A stretch of DNA of 16,788 nucleotides from JAYPEY01 sp047618185 (GTDB lineage Bacteria; Verrucomicrobiota; Verrucomicrobiia; Limisphaerales; JAYPEY01), in the NCBI GenBank assembly GCA_047618185.1, contig JBLHKZ010000115.1, positions 1-16,788 on the forward strand. Reading direction: 5' to 3'. A model generated the notes under the pieces. That model was not told the origin of the DNA and did no database searches. It worked only from the letters and a program-made list of their open reading frames with translations. The translations under genes and the position numbers were made by a program. Below are positions 1-7,400 of the stretch, one piece after another. Positions within the stretch are counted from its first letter, which is position 1. The number at the start of each line of letters is the position of its first letter.

Positions 1-1
1 G

Positions 2-427
2 ACCTTCGCCCGACTCGCGGGCGGAAAAGCCCCGACCGATCGCAAGATCGACGGCCACGACATCACACCTTTGATCGCCAACCAACCCGGCGCCCGCACG
101 CCTTACGACGCTTTTTTCTACTACTACCAGGAACAGCTCCAGGCCGTCCGCAGCGGCCCCTGGAAACTCTTCGTCCCGCTCAAGGACTTCGTCCGTCACC
201 CGCATTTCAAAAAGGGTCAAAAGGCCGAACCACGCCTGTTCCATCTCGTCAACGACATCGGTTCGACAACGAACCTGGCCAAAGAATACCCGCACATCGT
301 CGAGAGCCTGATGGCTCACGCTGAACGCGCGCGAGCCGATCTCGGCGACCGAGGCAAACGCGGCGCAGGCCAACGACAGATCGGGACCATGAAGAATCCC
401 ACACCTCGCGTGATGGCGAAGAACTGA
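2..427 (+). CDS. Sulfatase (arylsulfatase A-like), C-terminal part only
   Basis: This is the 3' end of a gene that begins before the window; about 141 residues are visible, ending in TGA at 425-427. The reading frame is open from base 2 and no start is claimed. The visible part matches the C-terminal subdomain of formylglycine-dependent sulfatases: a DGHDITPL segment near the beginning, then YYYQEQLQAVRSGPWKL, then a FHLVNDIGSTTNLA stretch followed by a helical tail rich in Ala and Arg. These are the usual 'download/display' elements seen after the catalytic core in bacterial sulfatases. The catalytic Cys/Ser-x-Pro-x-Arg motif would lie upstream and cannot be checked. Family knowledge: such enzymes remove sulfate esters, often from polysaccharides, and are abundant in PVC bacteria. 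The exact substrate is unknown. A small putative lipoprotein gene follows after 9 bases. Confidence 0.9.
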   Translation, partial: TFARLAGGKAPTDRKIDGHDITPLIANQPGARTPYDAFFYYYQEQLQAVRSGPWKLFVPLKDFVRHPHFKKGQKAEPRLFHLVNDIGSTTNLAKEYPHIVESLMAHAERARADLGDRGKRGAGQRQIGTMKNPTPRVMAKN

Positions 428-436
428 CACCCGCTA

Positions 437-673
437 ATGAAAAACACGAACCTCGCCGGCCTGGTTGGCGCTTCGAGCGCCTGCGCTCTTTTGTTGCTGC
501 TCTGCGCTTGCGACAAGATGACCCTGATGGGCGATAAAATTAATCATCACGGTTTTAACGTCGTAGGCGTTGCCACGAATTCCGCGGATGCAGCAGCTAT
601 CAAACGAATCGTCAAGCAAGTCGCGGAGCAGGCGAAGTTTGTGGATGACATGACGAACGCGGTCAGTTCGTAA
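437..673 (+). CDS. Small putative lipoprotein, unknown function
   Basis: A 78-residue protein that I do not recognise. It begins MKNTNLAGLVGASSA and continues into a Leu-rich hydrophobic stretch ending in LLLCAC-D. Cys25, preceded by Leu22-Cys23-Ala24, fits a slightly atypical lipobox, so a type II signal peptide and lipid anchor are plausible. The mature part would be only about 54 residues, with a helical-looking charged C-terminal half (KRIVKQVAEQAKFVDDM). Asp follows the lipidated Cys; in E. coli that residue favours retention in the inner membrane, but whether the rule holds here is unknown. The ATG lies 9 bases after the sulfatase stop on the same strand, so co-transcription is likely. 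No good Shine-Dalgarno sequence precedes it. It could also be a chance frame, but the signal-like N-terminus argues for a real gene. Confidence 0.55.
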   Translation: MKNTNLAGLVGASSACALLLLLCACDKMTLMGDKINHHGFNVVGVATNSADAAAIKRIVKQVAEQAKFVDDMTNAVSS

Positions 674-722
674 CTTTTAATACAATTTGACAACCGATGA
701 CCTCAGCGGAGTTTCAATGTCA

Positions 723-1760
723 TTAGTCAACCTCTCGCCGTATCACCGCCACACCCACGTGCGAATACGGACTCGAACCATCCCGCCGCTTGACGCCGTC
801 TGCTCCGATATACTTGCGATTCCAATCCCGTGCCGAGTAGTAGAGCAGCCACCGATCCGGCATCTTCACCACACACGGCGTCGAGGTGTAGCGACTGTCA
901 AAACGCTCCTTGCCCGGCGCCGCGGGAAAGGCGGGATTCTTGTGGTCCGTCTTCCACGTCGAACCGTCTTCCGATGTCGCGCAGAACAGCTCGAACATCC
1001 CGCCATCGCGGTGGCCGCCATACCACATGAAGAACTTGTCGCCGTCGCGCACGACAAAGGGATAGACGCAGGATTTGATCGTGCCCGATGGCTGAATGAT
1101 CGGCTTGGCGCCCTGTTTCCATTTCAACCCATCGGTTGAGGTAAATTCGTAGATCCGAGTAAACAGATTTCCACTTCCATCTGGAGCCCGGGAATTCGCC
1201 CACATCCGATACGAATTCGGACCTGTCTTCAATATCGATGGGGATCGCGCGGAGTCATGAATCGGCTCGGGATGAATCTCCCATTTTAAACCGTCGGCGC
1301 TCGTCGCGTAGCAGAGCTTCTGCACGTTGTGATCCTTCCCCGGAACGACGACAAACCACATCTTGTAAATCTTCTCTTCCGGGTCGAAGAGCACGAACGG
1401 CGTTTGAAAGCCTTCGGCAAAGGGGAGATCTGAGCCAGTCAAAATCGGATTGCCCGAGTGCGGTTTCCAGGTGAGCCCGTCGTCCGACTCCGCATAGCCG
1501 ATCTTCATGTCCGGCGTACGACTGGCGATGGAAGTCCCGACATACCACATTCGATACTTCCCCTCGTGGTGAATGACAAACGGGCTGTAGAGCACCACAT
1601 TGCACCAATCCTCCGTCGTTGTGCGGGCTGACAGCGCAGGTGATTCCTGACGAGCCCAGGGTTGTGGTCGTTTATCGAACGCCTCCGACTGAGCGACGAC
1701 ATCTCCTGCGCCAGTCAGAAGCCAAATCGCGATCCCCGCGCCAACATATTTCCCAGTCAT
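723..1760 (-). CDS. Secreted five-bladed beta-propeller protein, glycosidase-like (GH43/GH32/GH130 fold type)
   Basis: A protein of 345 residues with an N-terminal Sec signal peptide (MTGKYVGAGIAIWLLTGAGDVVAQ). The body has repeated units of the form 'Y-[RK]-M-W-Y/F ... S-x-D-G-x-x-W': the S/D-G-W part recurs near residues 92, 154, 208 and 263, and MWYVG, MWFVV, MWAN, MWYGG and LYYSA mark the inner strands. This is the hallmark of five-bladed propellers of glycoside hydrolase and glycoside phosphorylase families. I cannot assign a specific family or the catalytic acids. The ATG at 1758-1760 is chosen because the signal peptide begins there; a TTG at 1802 would add 14 residues in front of it and nearly touch the divergent gene. 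The gene is convergent with the small lipoprotein gene and divergent from the DUF6807 gene. It probably acts outside the cytoplasm on a glycan, by inference. Confidence 0.85.
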   Translation of the reverse strand: MTGKYVGAGIAIWLLTGAGDVVAQSEAFDKRPQPWARQESPALSARTTTEDWCNVVLYSPFVIHHEGKYRMWYVGTSIASRTPDMKIGYAESDDGLTWKPHSGNPILTGSDLPFAEGFQTPFVLFDPEEKIYKMWFVVVPGKDHNVQKLCYATSADGLKWEIHPEPIHDSARSPSILKTGPNSYRMWANSRAPDGSGNLFTRIYEFTSTDGLKWKQGAKPIIQPSGTIKSCVYPFVVRDGDKFFMWYGGHRDGGMFELFCATSEDGSTWKTDHKNPAFPAAPGKERFDSRYTSTPCVVKMPDRWLLYYSARDWNRKYIGADGVKRRDGSSPYSHVGVAVIRREVD

Positions 1761-1820
1761 CACAGTCGGGATTACCAGATTGACTTGAATTTGCCGAATC
1801 AATTGCGCGTTACTCTACAC
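1761..1820. promoter_or_regulatory. Divergent intergenic region expected to hold two promoters
   Basis: These 60 bases separate the ATG codons of the left-facing beta-propeller gene and the right-facing DUF6807 gene, so both promoters should lie here or extend into the opposite gene. A TTGACT at 1780-1785 resembles a -35 box on the plus strand, but no good -10 sits at the normal distance (TACTCT at 1811-1816 is 25 bases on). Neither start has a recognisable Shine-Dalgarno sequence. The promoter call rests on gene arrangement only. Confidence 0.35.
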
Positions 1821-2861
1821 ATGCCTCCGCTATATCTCTCAATCCGCATCGCCGCTCTTTTGACGTGCTCCCTTGTCCTCGCCGCCGCAGAACGTTCCAA
1901 CGCCGCCGATTTCAAACCCGCTCGTTGCGAGGTCATCCCCCTGCCCGACCATCAGGTCTCGTTCCGGATCGACGGCGAGGAGAAGCTTCGCTGGCATCAC
2001 GATGAGAAATACTCGCGACCGTTTTTCTTTCCATTCAATGGGCCTTCCGGCCAATCGCTCACCCGCATGGGGCATCCTGGCGCGGAAAACCACGACCATC
2101 ACCGCTCTATCTGGTTCGCTCATGTGAACGTCGAAGGCTTCAACTTTTGGGCCGACGCGCGCCACACCAAACAACCCGGCACGATCCGCCAGAAAAACTG
2201 GCTGGCTTACGCGGATGGAGACGTGGAAGCCGTCATGGCTTCGCGCCTGGGCTGGTATGACGACGCGGGCAAGGAACTGATGGAGCAGGATATCGTCGCC
2301 GTGCTCATCCCCCTCACCAGCGGCGAACATGTCCTTGAAATACAAATCACCATGCGCCCCCCGAAAGGCGCGGAAACCGTTAAACTCGGCAAGACCAACT
2401 TCGGTTTCCTCGCGGTGCGCGTCGCAAAAACGCTGTCCGTGCATTTCGGCGGCGGCAAGATACACAACAGCGAGGGCCAGGAAGGCGAACCGGAGATTTT
2501 CGGCAAGCCCGCGCGATGGATGGACTACAGCGGCCCGATCGTCGTCGGCAAGGGAGCCGACCGCAAGGTCGTCACGGAAGGAATCACCTACTTCGATCAC
2601 CCGGCCAATCCGCGTCACCCAACTAAATGGCATGTGCGGGAAGACGGCTGGATGGGCGCCTCCTTCTGCATGGACGACGGAATGACGATCACGAAAGACA
2701 AACCGCTGACGCTTCGATACCTTCTACACTCGCACTCTGGCGACTACGACCCCGCCAAGGCCGCGGATACCTTCGAGACATTCAAGCGCCGCCCCGGCTT
2801 CGAAGTCATCAAATCCAACCGAAAACACCGCCAGTATGACGTCCGTCGAGTTGAGAAGTAG
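1821..2861 (+). CDS. Secreted DUF6807 (PmoA-like) family protein
   Basis: A protein of 346 residues. The ATG at 1821 starts a clear Sec signal peptide (MPPLYLSIRIAALLTCSLV, cleavage probably after SNA near residue 29); the frame is open further upstream, but that part runs through the divergent gene and is not believed. The core carries the family's typical blocks: RPFFFPFNGPSGQSLTR, then GHPGAENHDHHRSIWFAH with a His-rich cluster, then GFNFWADARH. This is the domain formerly labelled 'methane oxygenase PmoA'. That label is historical: the protein has no membrane helices beyond the signal peptide and is not a methane monooxygenase subunit. Its biochemical role is not established. In PVC and Bacteroidota genomes it is often found near sugar oxidoreductases and glycan-degrading genes, which fits the surroundings here. 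The conserved histidines suggest a metal or sugar site (inference). Confidence 0.9.
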   Translation: MPPLYLSIRIAALLTCSLVLAAAERSNAADFKPARCEVIPLPDHQVSFRIDGEEKLRWHHDEKYSRPFFFPFNGPSGQSLTRMGHPGAENHDHHRSIWFAHVNVEGFNFWADARHTKQPGTIRQKNWLAYADGDVEAVMASRLGWYDDAGKELMEQDIVAVLIPLTSGEHVLEIQITMRPPKGAETVKLGKTNFGFLAVRVAKTLSVHFGGGKIHNSEGQEGEPEIFGKPARWMDYSGPIVVGKGADRKVVTEGITYFDHPANPRHPTKWHVREDGWMGASFCMDDGMTITKDKPLTLRYLLHSHSGDYDPAKAADTFETFKRRPGFEVIKSNRKHRQYDVRRVEK

Positions 2862-2890
2862 CGCCAGCCAGCCGCGTTCACGCCTCCATT

Positions 2891-2980
2891 CCCCAACGGG
2901 GATACGTCCTATAGCCCAGGGTTGCTTCAACCCTGGGGTCACCCGACCAAAAGAAATTCAACGCCGAAGGTGTTGCGTCC
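2891..2980. repeat. Cluster of short hairpins, candidate dispersed palindromic (REP-like) repeat
   Basis: Between two convergent genes lie three short inverted repeats. CCCC-AAC-GGGG is at 2891-2901, followed by ATACGTCC. CCCAGGGTTG-CTT-CAACCCTGGG is at 2915-2937, a perfect 10-bp stem with a 3-base loop. AACGCC-GAA-GGTGTT is at 2960-2974, with one G:T pair, followed directly by GCGTCC. The first and third hairpins are each followed by an NCGTCC hexamer, so the block looks modular. No poly-T tract follows the strong stem, so it is not a standard intrinsic terminator, though it may still stop or stabilise transcripts from both sides. Only one copy is in this window; that it is a dispersed family is inferred from its form and from a general recollection of similar intergenic sequences in PVC genomes. 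Confidence 0.55.
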
Positions 2981-3002
2981 AGACTCGGCGCTCGCGCCTC
3001 CC

Positions 3003-4487
3003 TCAATCGTGAAAACGCATTGAATACAAATCCGCCTCGTTCATCACAAACCGCATTCGGACTGCCCGGCCTGACAAGCCGCTCACATCGACGCTCTTGC
3101 CCCATTTCACATCGCGGCTGATGTCGTCGCCATAGATCGGCCGACTGTCCTCCACCGCGAATCCGGGGATGGGCTTGCCCTTTTCATCCTGAATCTCCAC
3201 ACGAATCGCTCCCGCCGCGCTCGTCGAATAATTGACCTCCAATTTCGACCCCGCGAATCTCAACGGTTTCGTGATGAACTCCCCCGTCTCATAGCCGGCG
3301 TTCACCGAGACGAATCCGTCGTAACGCATCACGTAATGCCCGCCGCCGAACATATACATCGACATCTCTGTCTTGCTCGTCGGAACAACATGCCAGGTGA
3401 GGTAGTTCGAACGATTTCCCCATCCGCGCTGCCCCAATCCGGGCCGGATAAACGCCTCCTTGAAAATCCGGTCGTAACGCTCCGCCCCGGGCCGCGCGCT
3501 CATGAATACGATGTCGGTCATGCTGGCGCGCTTTGACTGAAACCGCGTTGGCAGAGCGATGTAGATGTGCGGCGCGCGGAAATAGGGATGCGTCCCGCTC
3601 GTGTAAAGATGCTCGCCCGGCAAATTCGCCTCCATGTCCACAGGCTTCGTCCAATTCAGAAAATCCTTGCTCATCGTGCGCCGGATCGAACGCAGCCCGC
3701 CCTTCATCCAACGGTAATAGCAGATGTAGGAATCTTCGGCGTCAGACCAAAACGCCACATTCTGAGAATCGTATCTCCCCCAGGCTTCCGGCAGAACCGG
3801 CTTCTCCTGAAGCTTCCGCCAATGGATCCCGTCGCCGGAGCCAAAAGCATAAAGCCCTCCGGGCCCATGCTGCTCGATCAATTTCGCGCGCTCATCTGGT
3901 TGTTTCCATCCGCCCCAATTCGCGTCCGGGTAACGACCGCCGCCCAGCGCCTTGTAGCGAACGTTTTTCGCCACTCCAGGCCGATCGTCAATGAAGGGTG
4001 AAAAGTTGTGCGTCACCAGGAACTCGTCCGCCACCACGACATTGCCCTCCGAATGCCCCTCGATCTCGTAACGCTTCAAATCCGGCTGAATCCAATTGAA
4101 GCCGTCCTTGCTCTCCGCGTATTTCGTAATCTCGTTCGCGTGATACTCACCCCAGCCATTACGCCAGTGCATCCCCGGGACTTTGTCGCCGCGGTAGTAG
4201 AGCCGAAACTTATCGCCATCCTTCAGCACGGTCGCGTAATGCCCGTGAGGCCGAACCGGTCCTTTGGCATCCACCGGGCGCGGTTCGTGCATCTTCAGGC
4301 GCGTCCCCTTCATCTCGCCGACCAGCAAGTGATCGACAAACAATTCCCGGCGGGAGCCAATGTCGACGACGCCGCCGCCGCTTTGAGCCTTGCTGACCTG
4401 GGCCCAACTGTTGTCCAACGTGAGGAGCGCAATTCCAGCCAAGAGGAGCAATGCCCTTCGAACCAACCGTCGATGCGGATTTTTCAT
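3003..4487 (-). CDS. Secreted beta-propeller protein, GH32-like fold with C-terminal beta-sandwich
   Basis: A protein of 494 residues with a Sec signal peptide (MKNPHRRLVRRALLLLAGIA, cleavage near SWA-Q). Mature sequence begins with VDIGSRRELFVDHLLV, an opening seen in a large group of planctomycete and verrucomicrobial propeller proteins. Strand-like repeats follow: DKFRLYYRG, YAESKDGFNWIQP, YAFGSGDGIHWRK and DSYICYYRW. The last ~100 residues (from about LRFAGSKLEVNY to the end) look like a beta-sandwich of the type found behind GH32 propellers. I cannot identify the catalytic residues, so hydrolase activity is inferred from fold only. Its ATG overlaps the stop of the upstream heme-protein gene by four bases (ATGA, 4484-4487), and an AAGGA Shine-Dalgarno lies 9 bases before the ATG. 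Translation is therefore probably coupled, and the two proteins are likely to work in the same exported system. Confidence 0.85.
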   Translation of the reverse strand: MKNPHRRLVRRALLLLAGIALLTLDNSWAQVSKAQSGGGVVDIGSRRELFVDHLLVGEMKGTRLKMHEPRPVDAKGPVRPHGHYATVLKDGDKFRLYYRGDKVPGMHWRNGWGEYHANEITKYAESKDGFNWIQPDLKRYEIEGHSEGNVVVADEFLVTHNFSPFIDDRPGVAKNVRYKALGGGRYPDANWGGWKQPDERAKLIEQHGPGGLYAFGSGDGIHWRKLQEKPVLPEAWGRYDSQNVAFWSDAEDSYICYYRWMKGGLRSIRRTMSKDFLNWTKPVDMEANLPGEHLYTSGTHPYFRAPHIYIALPTRFQSKRASMTDIVFMSARPGAERYDRIFKEAFIRPGLGQRGWGNRSNYLTWHVVPTSKTEMSMYMFGGGHYVMRYDGFVSVNAGYETGEFITKPLRFAGSKLEVNYSTSAAGAIRVEIQDEKGKPIPGFAVEDSRPIYGDDISRDVKWGKSVDVSGLSGRAVRMRFVMNEADLYSMRFHD

Positions 4488-7400
4488 TTTGAAGATTCCT
4501 TGTAGCTCACGTCTCTCAGGCTTCGAAGCAATTCGATTCGATCAAAGTAGGCGTCGCCCTTCAGCGCGCTCAGCGCAATTCCCGTGAGCGTCATGTCGCC
4601 ATTGTCCTTCCAGAGATCGATCGTGACCGTGGCCCACTCGCGCGGAAGAACCTCGGAAATCTCCAGCGCCGCCCAGTCTGTCGTATTCTCGCCGCTGTAG
4701 TAGCGTCGCGTCGCCTTCTTCGCGGGCGGCCAGCGTCCGTTGTCGGCCAGTTCGACCAACACGCCCTTTGCTTTCGGAGCCTTCCACGCCAATCGAAGAA
4801 AACGGAACTCGCCCGGCTTTGGCCGCTCGCGAATAGGATAGGTCCAACCGGGTATGCGGACGGCGTGACTTTGAAACGGCGTCAGGTGAATCGCGTATCG
4901 TCCCGAAAACGCGTTGTCTTCAATCAAGGAAGTCTTGCCCGAACCGTCTGCTAATTTCTCAAGAAACTCCGCCTCATCCTCGAACAACACAACGCGATCG
5001 CGACTAATGCTGTCGGCGCCTTGCTTTAGGAAATTAATCAAGTCAGCGGCCTGATCTGGAGCCAGCAACTCAGCGAAATTGGCGGGCATGATGGAAAGAT
5101 TCGCAGTCCGTAAAGAGGCGATGTCACGCCTCAGCAAGACCTGTTCAACCGCATTCGCCTGCTTCAGCGTAATGCTCGTCGCCGATTCAGACGCCATCAC
5201 GCCGGTGTATTCGCTTCCGTCTTTCGTCGTCACAAGGTAGGCGGCGTAGCCGGCCGAGATCTGGCCGTTTGGACGCAGGATGTCCTGGAGAAAAGTCGTC
5301 CCCGCCCGATTGCGCTCAGCCGTCAGACTCGGCCCCACAGAAGCGCCGACGCCGTCGAATTCGTGACACGCCTGGCAGTGAGTCTGAAACAACGTTCGAC
5401 CGGCTTCCAAATCAAAGCTCTTCCCCAGCAGCGAGACATAAGGCTCCAAATCTACGCCTTCGTCGCCGCCTTTCGACTCGACGAACAATTCTTTCGCCCG
5501 CGCTCGAATCCGCGCATCTCCATGCTCCAGGAGTTGAAGCCTCCTCAGGGGAGAAACCAGCGCCCGATTGATCACGCCTTTCTCGATCGCATCCAACAAC
5601 TCAGGCAATCGCTCAGACTGACGAAACACCGCATCCATTGCCTCGTCACGCAATCGCGGCGAATAGCCCGACCAACCATCAAGCAACAGCTTCGCGACAC
5701 CCGCGTTGTTCAGCGCGCCCGCCGCTTCAATCACCGTCTGTTGGACCTCGACCGATTCGTCGGGCGTCATGAACCGAGCTGCATTCTTACGAAACGATTC
5801 GAATGGCCCGTTGGAAAGCAATCGGATTGCCGCAACGCGCGCGCTATCCGGCAAAGCGGGATTCGCCGCATCCGCGGCCGCTTGATCGAAGGCGGTCTGA
5901 ACCAAAGGCGAATCCATCAGCGACCAACGGCCGGCCAACGACAGCATTTGCGCCCGCACTCCAGGCGAGTCGCTCGCGAGCAACGTTTGAAACGCCTCAC
6001 GCGCGTCCTCAGGAAGCTCCAGTTTCCCTTGCTTGTTCGAAAGCCCAGCCAGAAATCCGCTCAGCACGGATTCGACCGATGAAATCGTATCGGACTTCTT
6101 TGATACGCCAGCCAGCAAAACAAGCAACCGTCCCATCTCCTCCGAGCGATTGCGCACTCCCAGCATGCGACCCAATGGTCGCAGCAGTCGCTTCGCTTTA
6201 GCGTTCGAATCCTGAGTCCTTAGCAGCTCATCCAATAGCTCTGAGCTTCGCTCCGAAACAGAACTCAAAATCGCCGCATCCATCCACCGTTCATCGCCAT
6301 GTCGAATGGCCAGATTGGCCAACGCGCCAACCGCCTCCGGCCGTCGGCTCTCGCCCAGGCTCATGGCAAGCTGCAATCGAACCGACGGATCGGGATCATC
6401 GACCATGGATAGAGTCTTTTTTCGGAGTTCTTCATCAGAGTCAATCCACCGATCGCCTAATCGCAGACCATGAACGCGAATGCCCGCCTCGGCGCGATTC
6501 AATGCGATCAAAACGTCGCCCGGCTGCAATGCGCCAAGGCTCTCCATCGCATAGAGAAGACGAACAGCTGAAAGAGGCGACGCGAATTCTTCGCGCAGCA
6601 GCGCTCCTATAAACTGATCCCCCTCTTCGATCAGAAGGCGTTGAGCGGATTCCCGCCACCAGTCAATCGCGGGATGCCTCAGGTGTTCTTTATGAAAACT
6701 GAAGCGCCACTCTGTTCCCATCTCCCGAGGTTTTGACTTCGTCTGAACCCTCCAAATGCGCCCGCGATCAATCCCCTTGGTCAACCCGTACTGTTGCTGT
6801 AGAAATCGCGGAATGGCCGAGTAGTCCTCGATGATCTCGCGATACATATCCACGACGTAGATGGCTCCGTCCGGACCGGTCAGAAGATTGATCGGCCGAA
6901 ACCAGCCGTCGGTCGACGCGAGAAACTCGGACGATTGCTCCTCGGGCGCACGACTCTCTTTCCAGCCAGCTCCGTCCCGTTCCAGCAAACTGCGATGAAC
7001 CAGACTCTGTTGCGGATCACAGCAAAAATGATTCCCCCAGAATCGCTCTGGAAGCTCGCGATCCCGATAGATCAGCTGCCCGCTGCCGGAGGTAAACGAT
7101 CCGTTGGGCGTTGTTTCCCGCGCGCCGTAAAACTTGATCCACTCAGGATCCTGCCCGCGTTTGAAACGCCAGGGATGCGGCTTGCTGATCGGGTAAAGAG
7201 TCTCGCTGCTCGCGGCGTTGATCACGGTCTCAGGCGTCGGCACGAAGGGATTTCGTTTCAAATACCGCCATGGAAGCGGCGCGGCGTAAAGCGCATGCAG
7301 GGAAGTCGTAATGAGCCACCGCTGTCCAACGTCGTCCATCGTCATGCCAAAGGTGTGAGTGCGTCCCGTCACCGGTTCGATGGCGCTGCCGTCGGCCTTG

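Noticed and set aside
687..1139. Plus-strand open frame of 150 codons
   Set aside because: It is antisense to the propeller gene at 723-1760, with no domain.
1761..1802. TTG start at 1802 for the 723-1760 gene
   Set aside because: It adds 14 residues before the signal peptide; the ATG at 1760 gives a normal leader and leaves room for promoters. It cannot be fully excluded.
1662..1820. N-terminal extension of the DUF6807 protein by 53 codons
   Set aside because: It overlaps the divergent propeller gene and precedes a clear signal peptide starting at ATG 1821.
1839..2633. Minus-strand open frame of 264 codons
   Set aside because: It is antisense to the DUF6807 gene, which has a signal peptide and conserved blocks.
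1821..2861. Methane monooxygenase subunit (from the name 'PmoA')
   Set aside because: It is a soluble secreted protein of the DUF6807 family; no membrane helices and no other methane oxidation genes are present.
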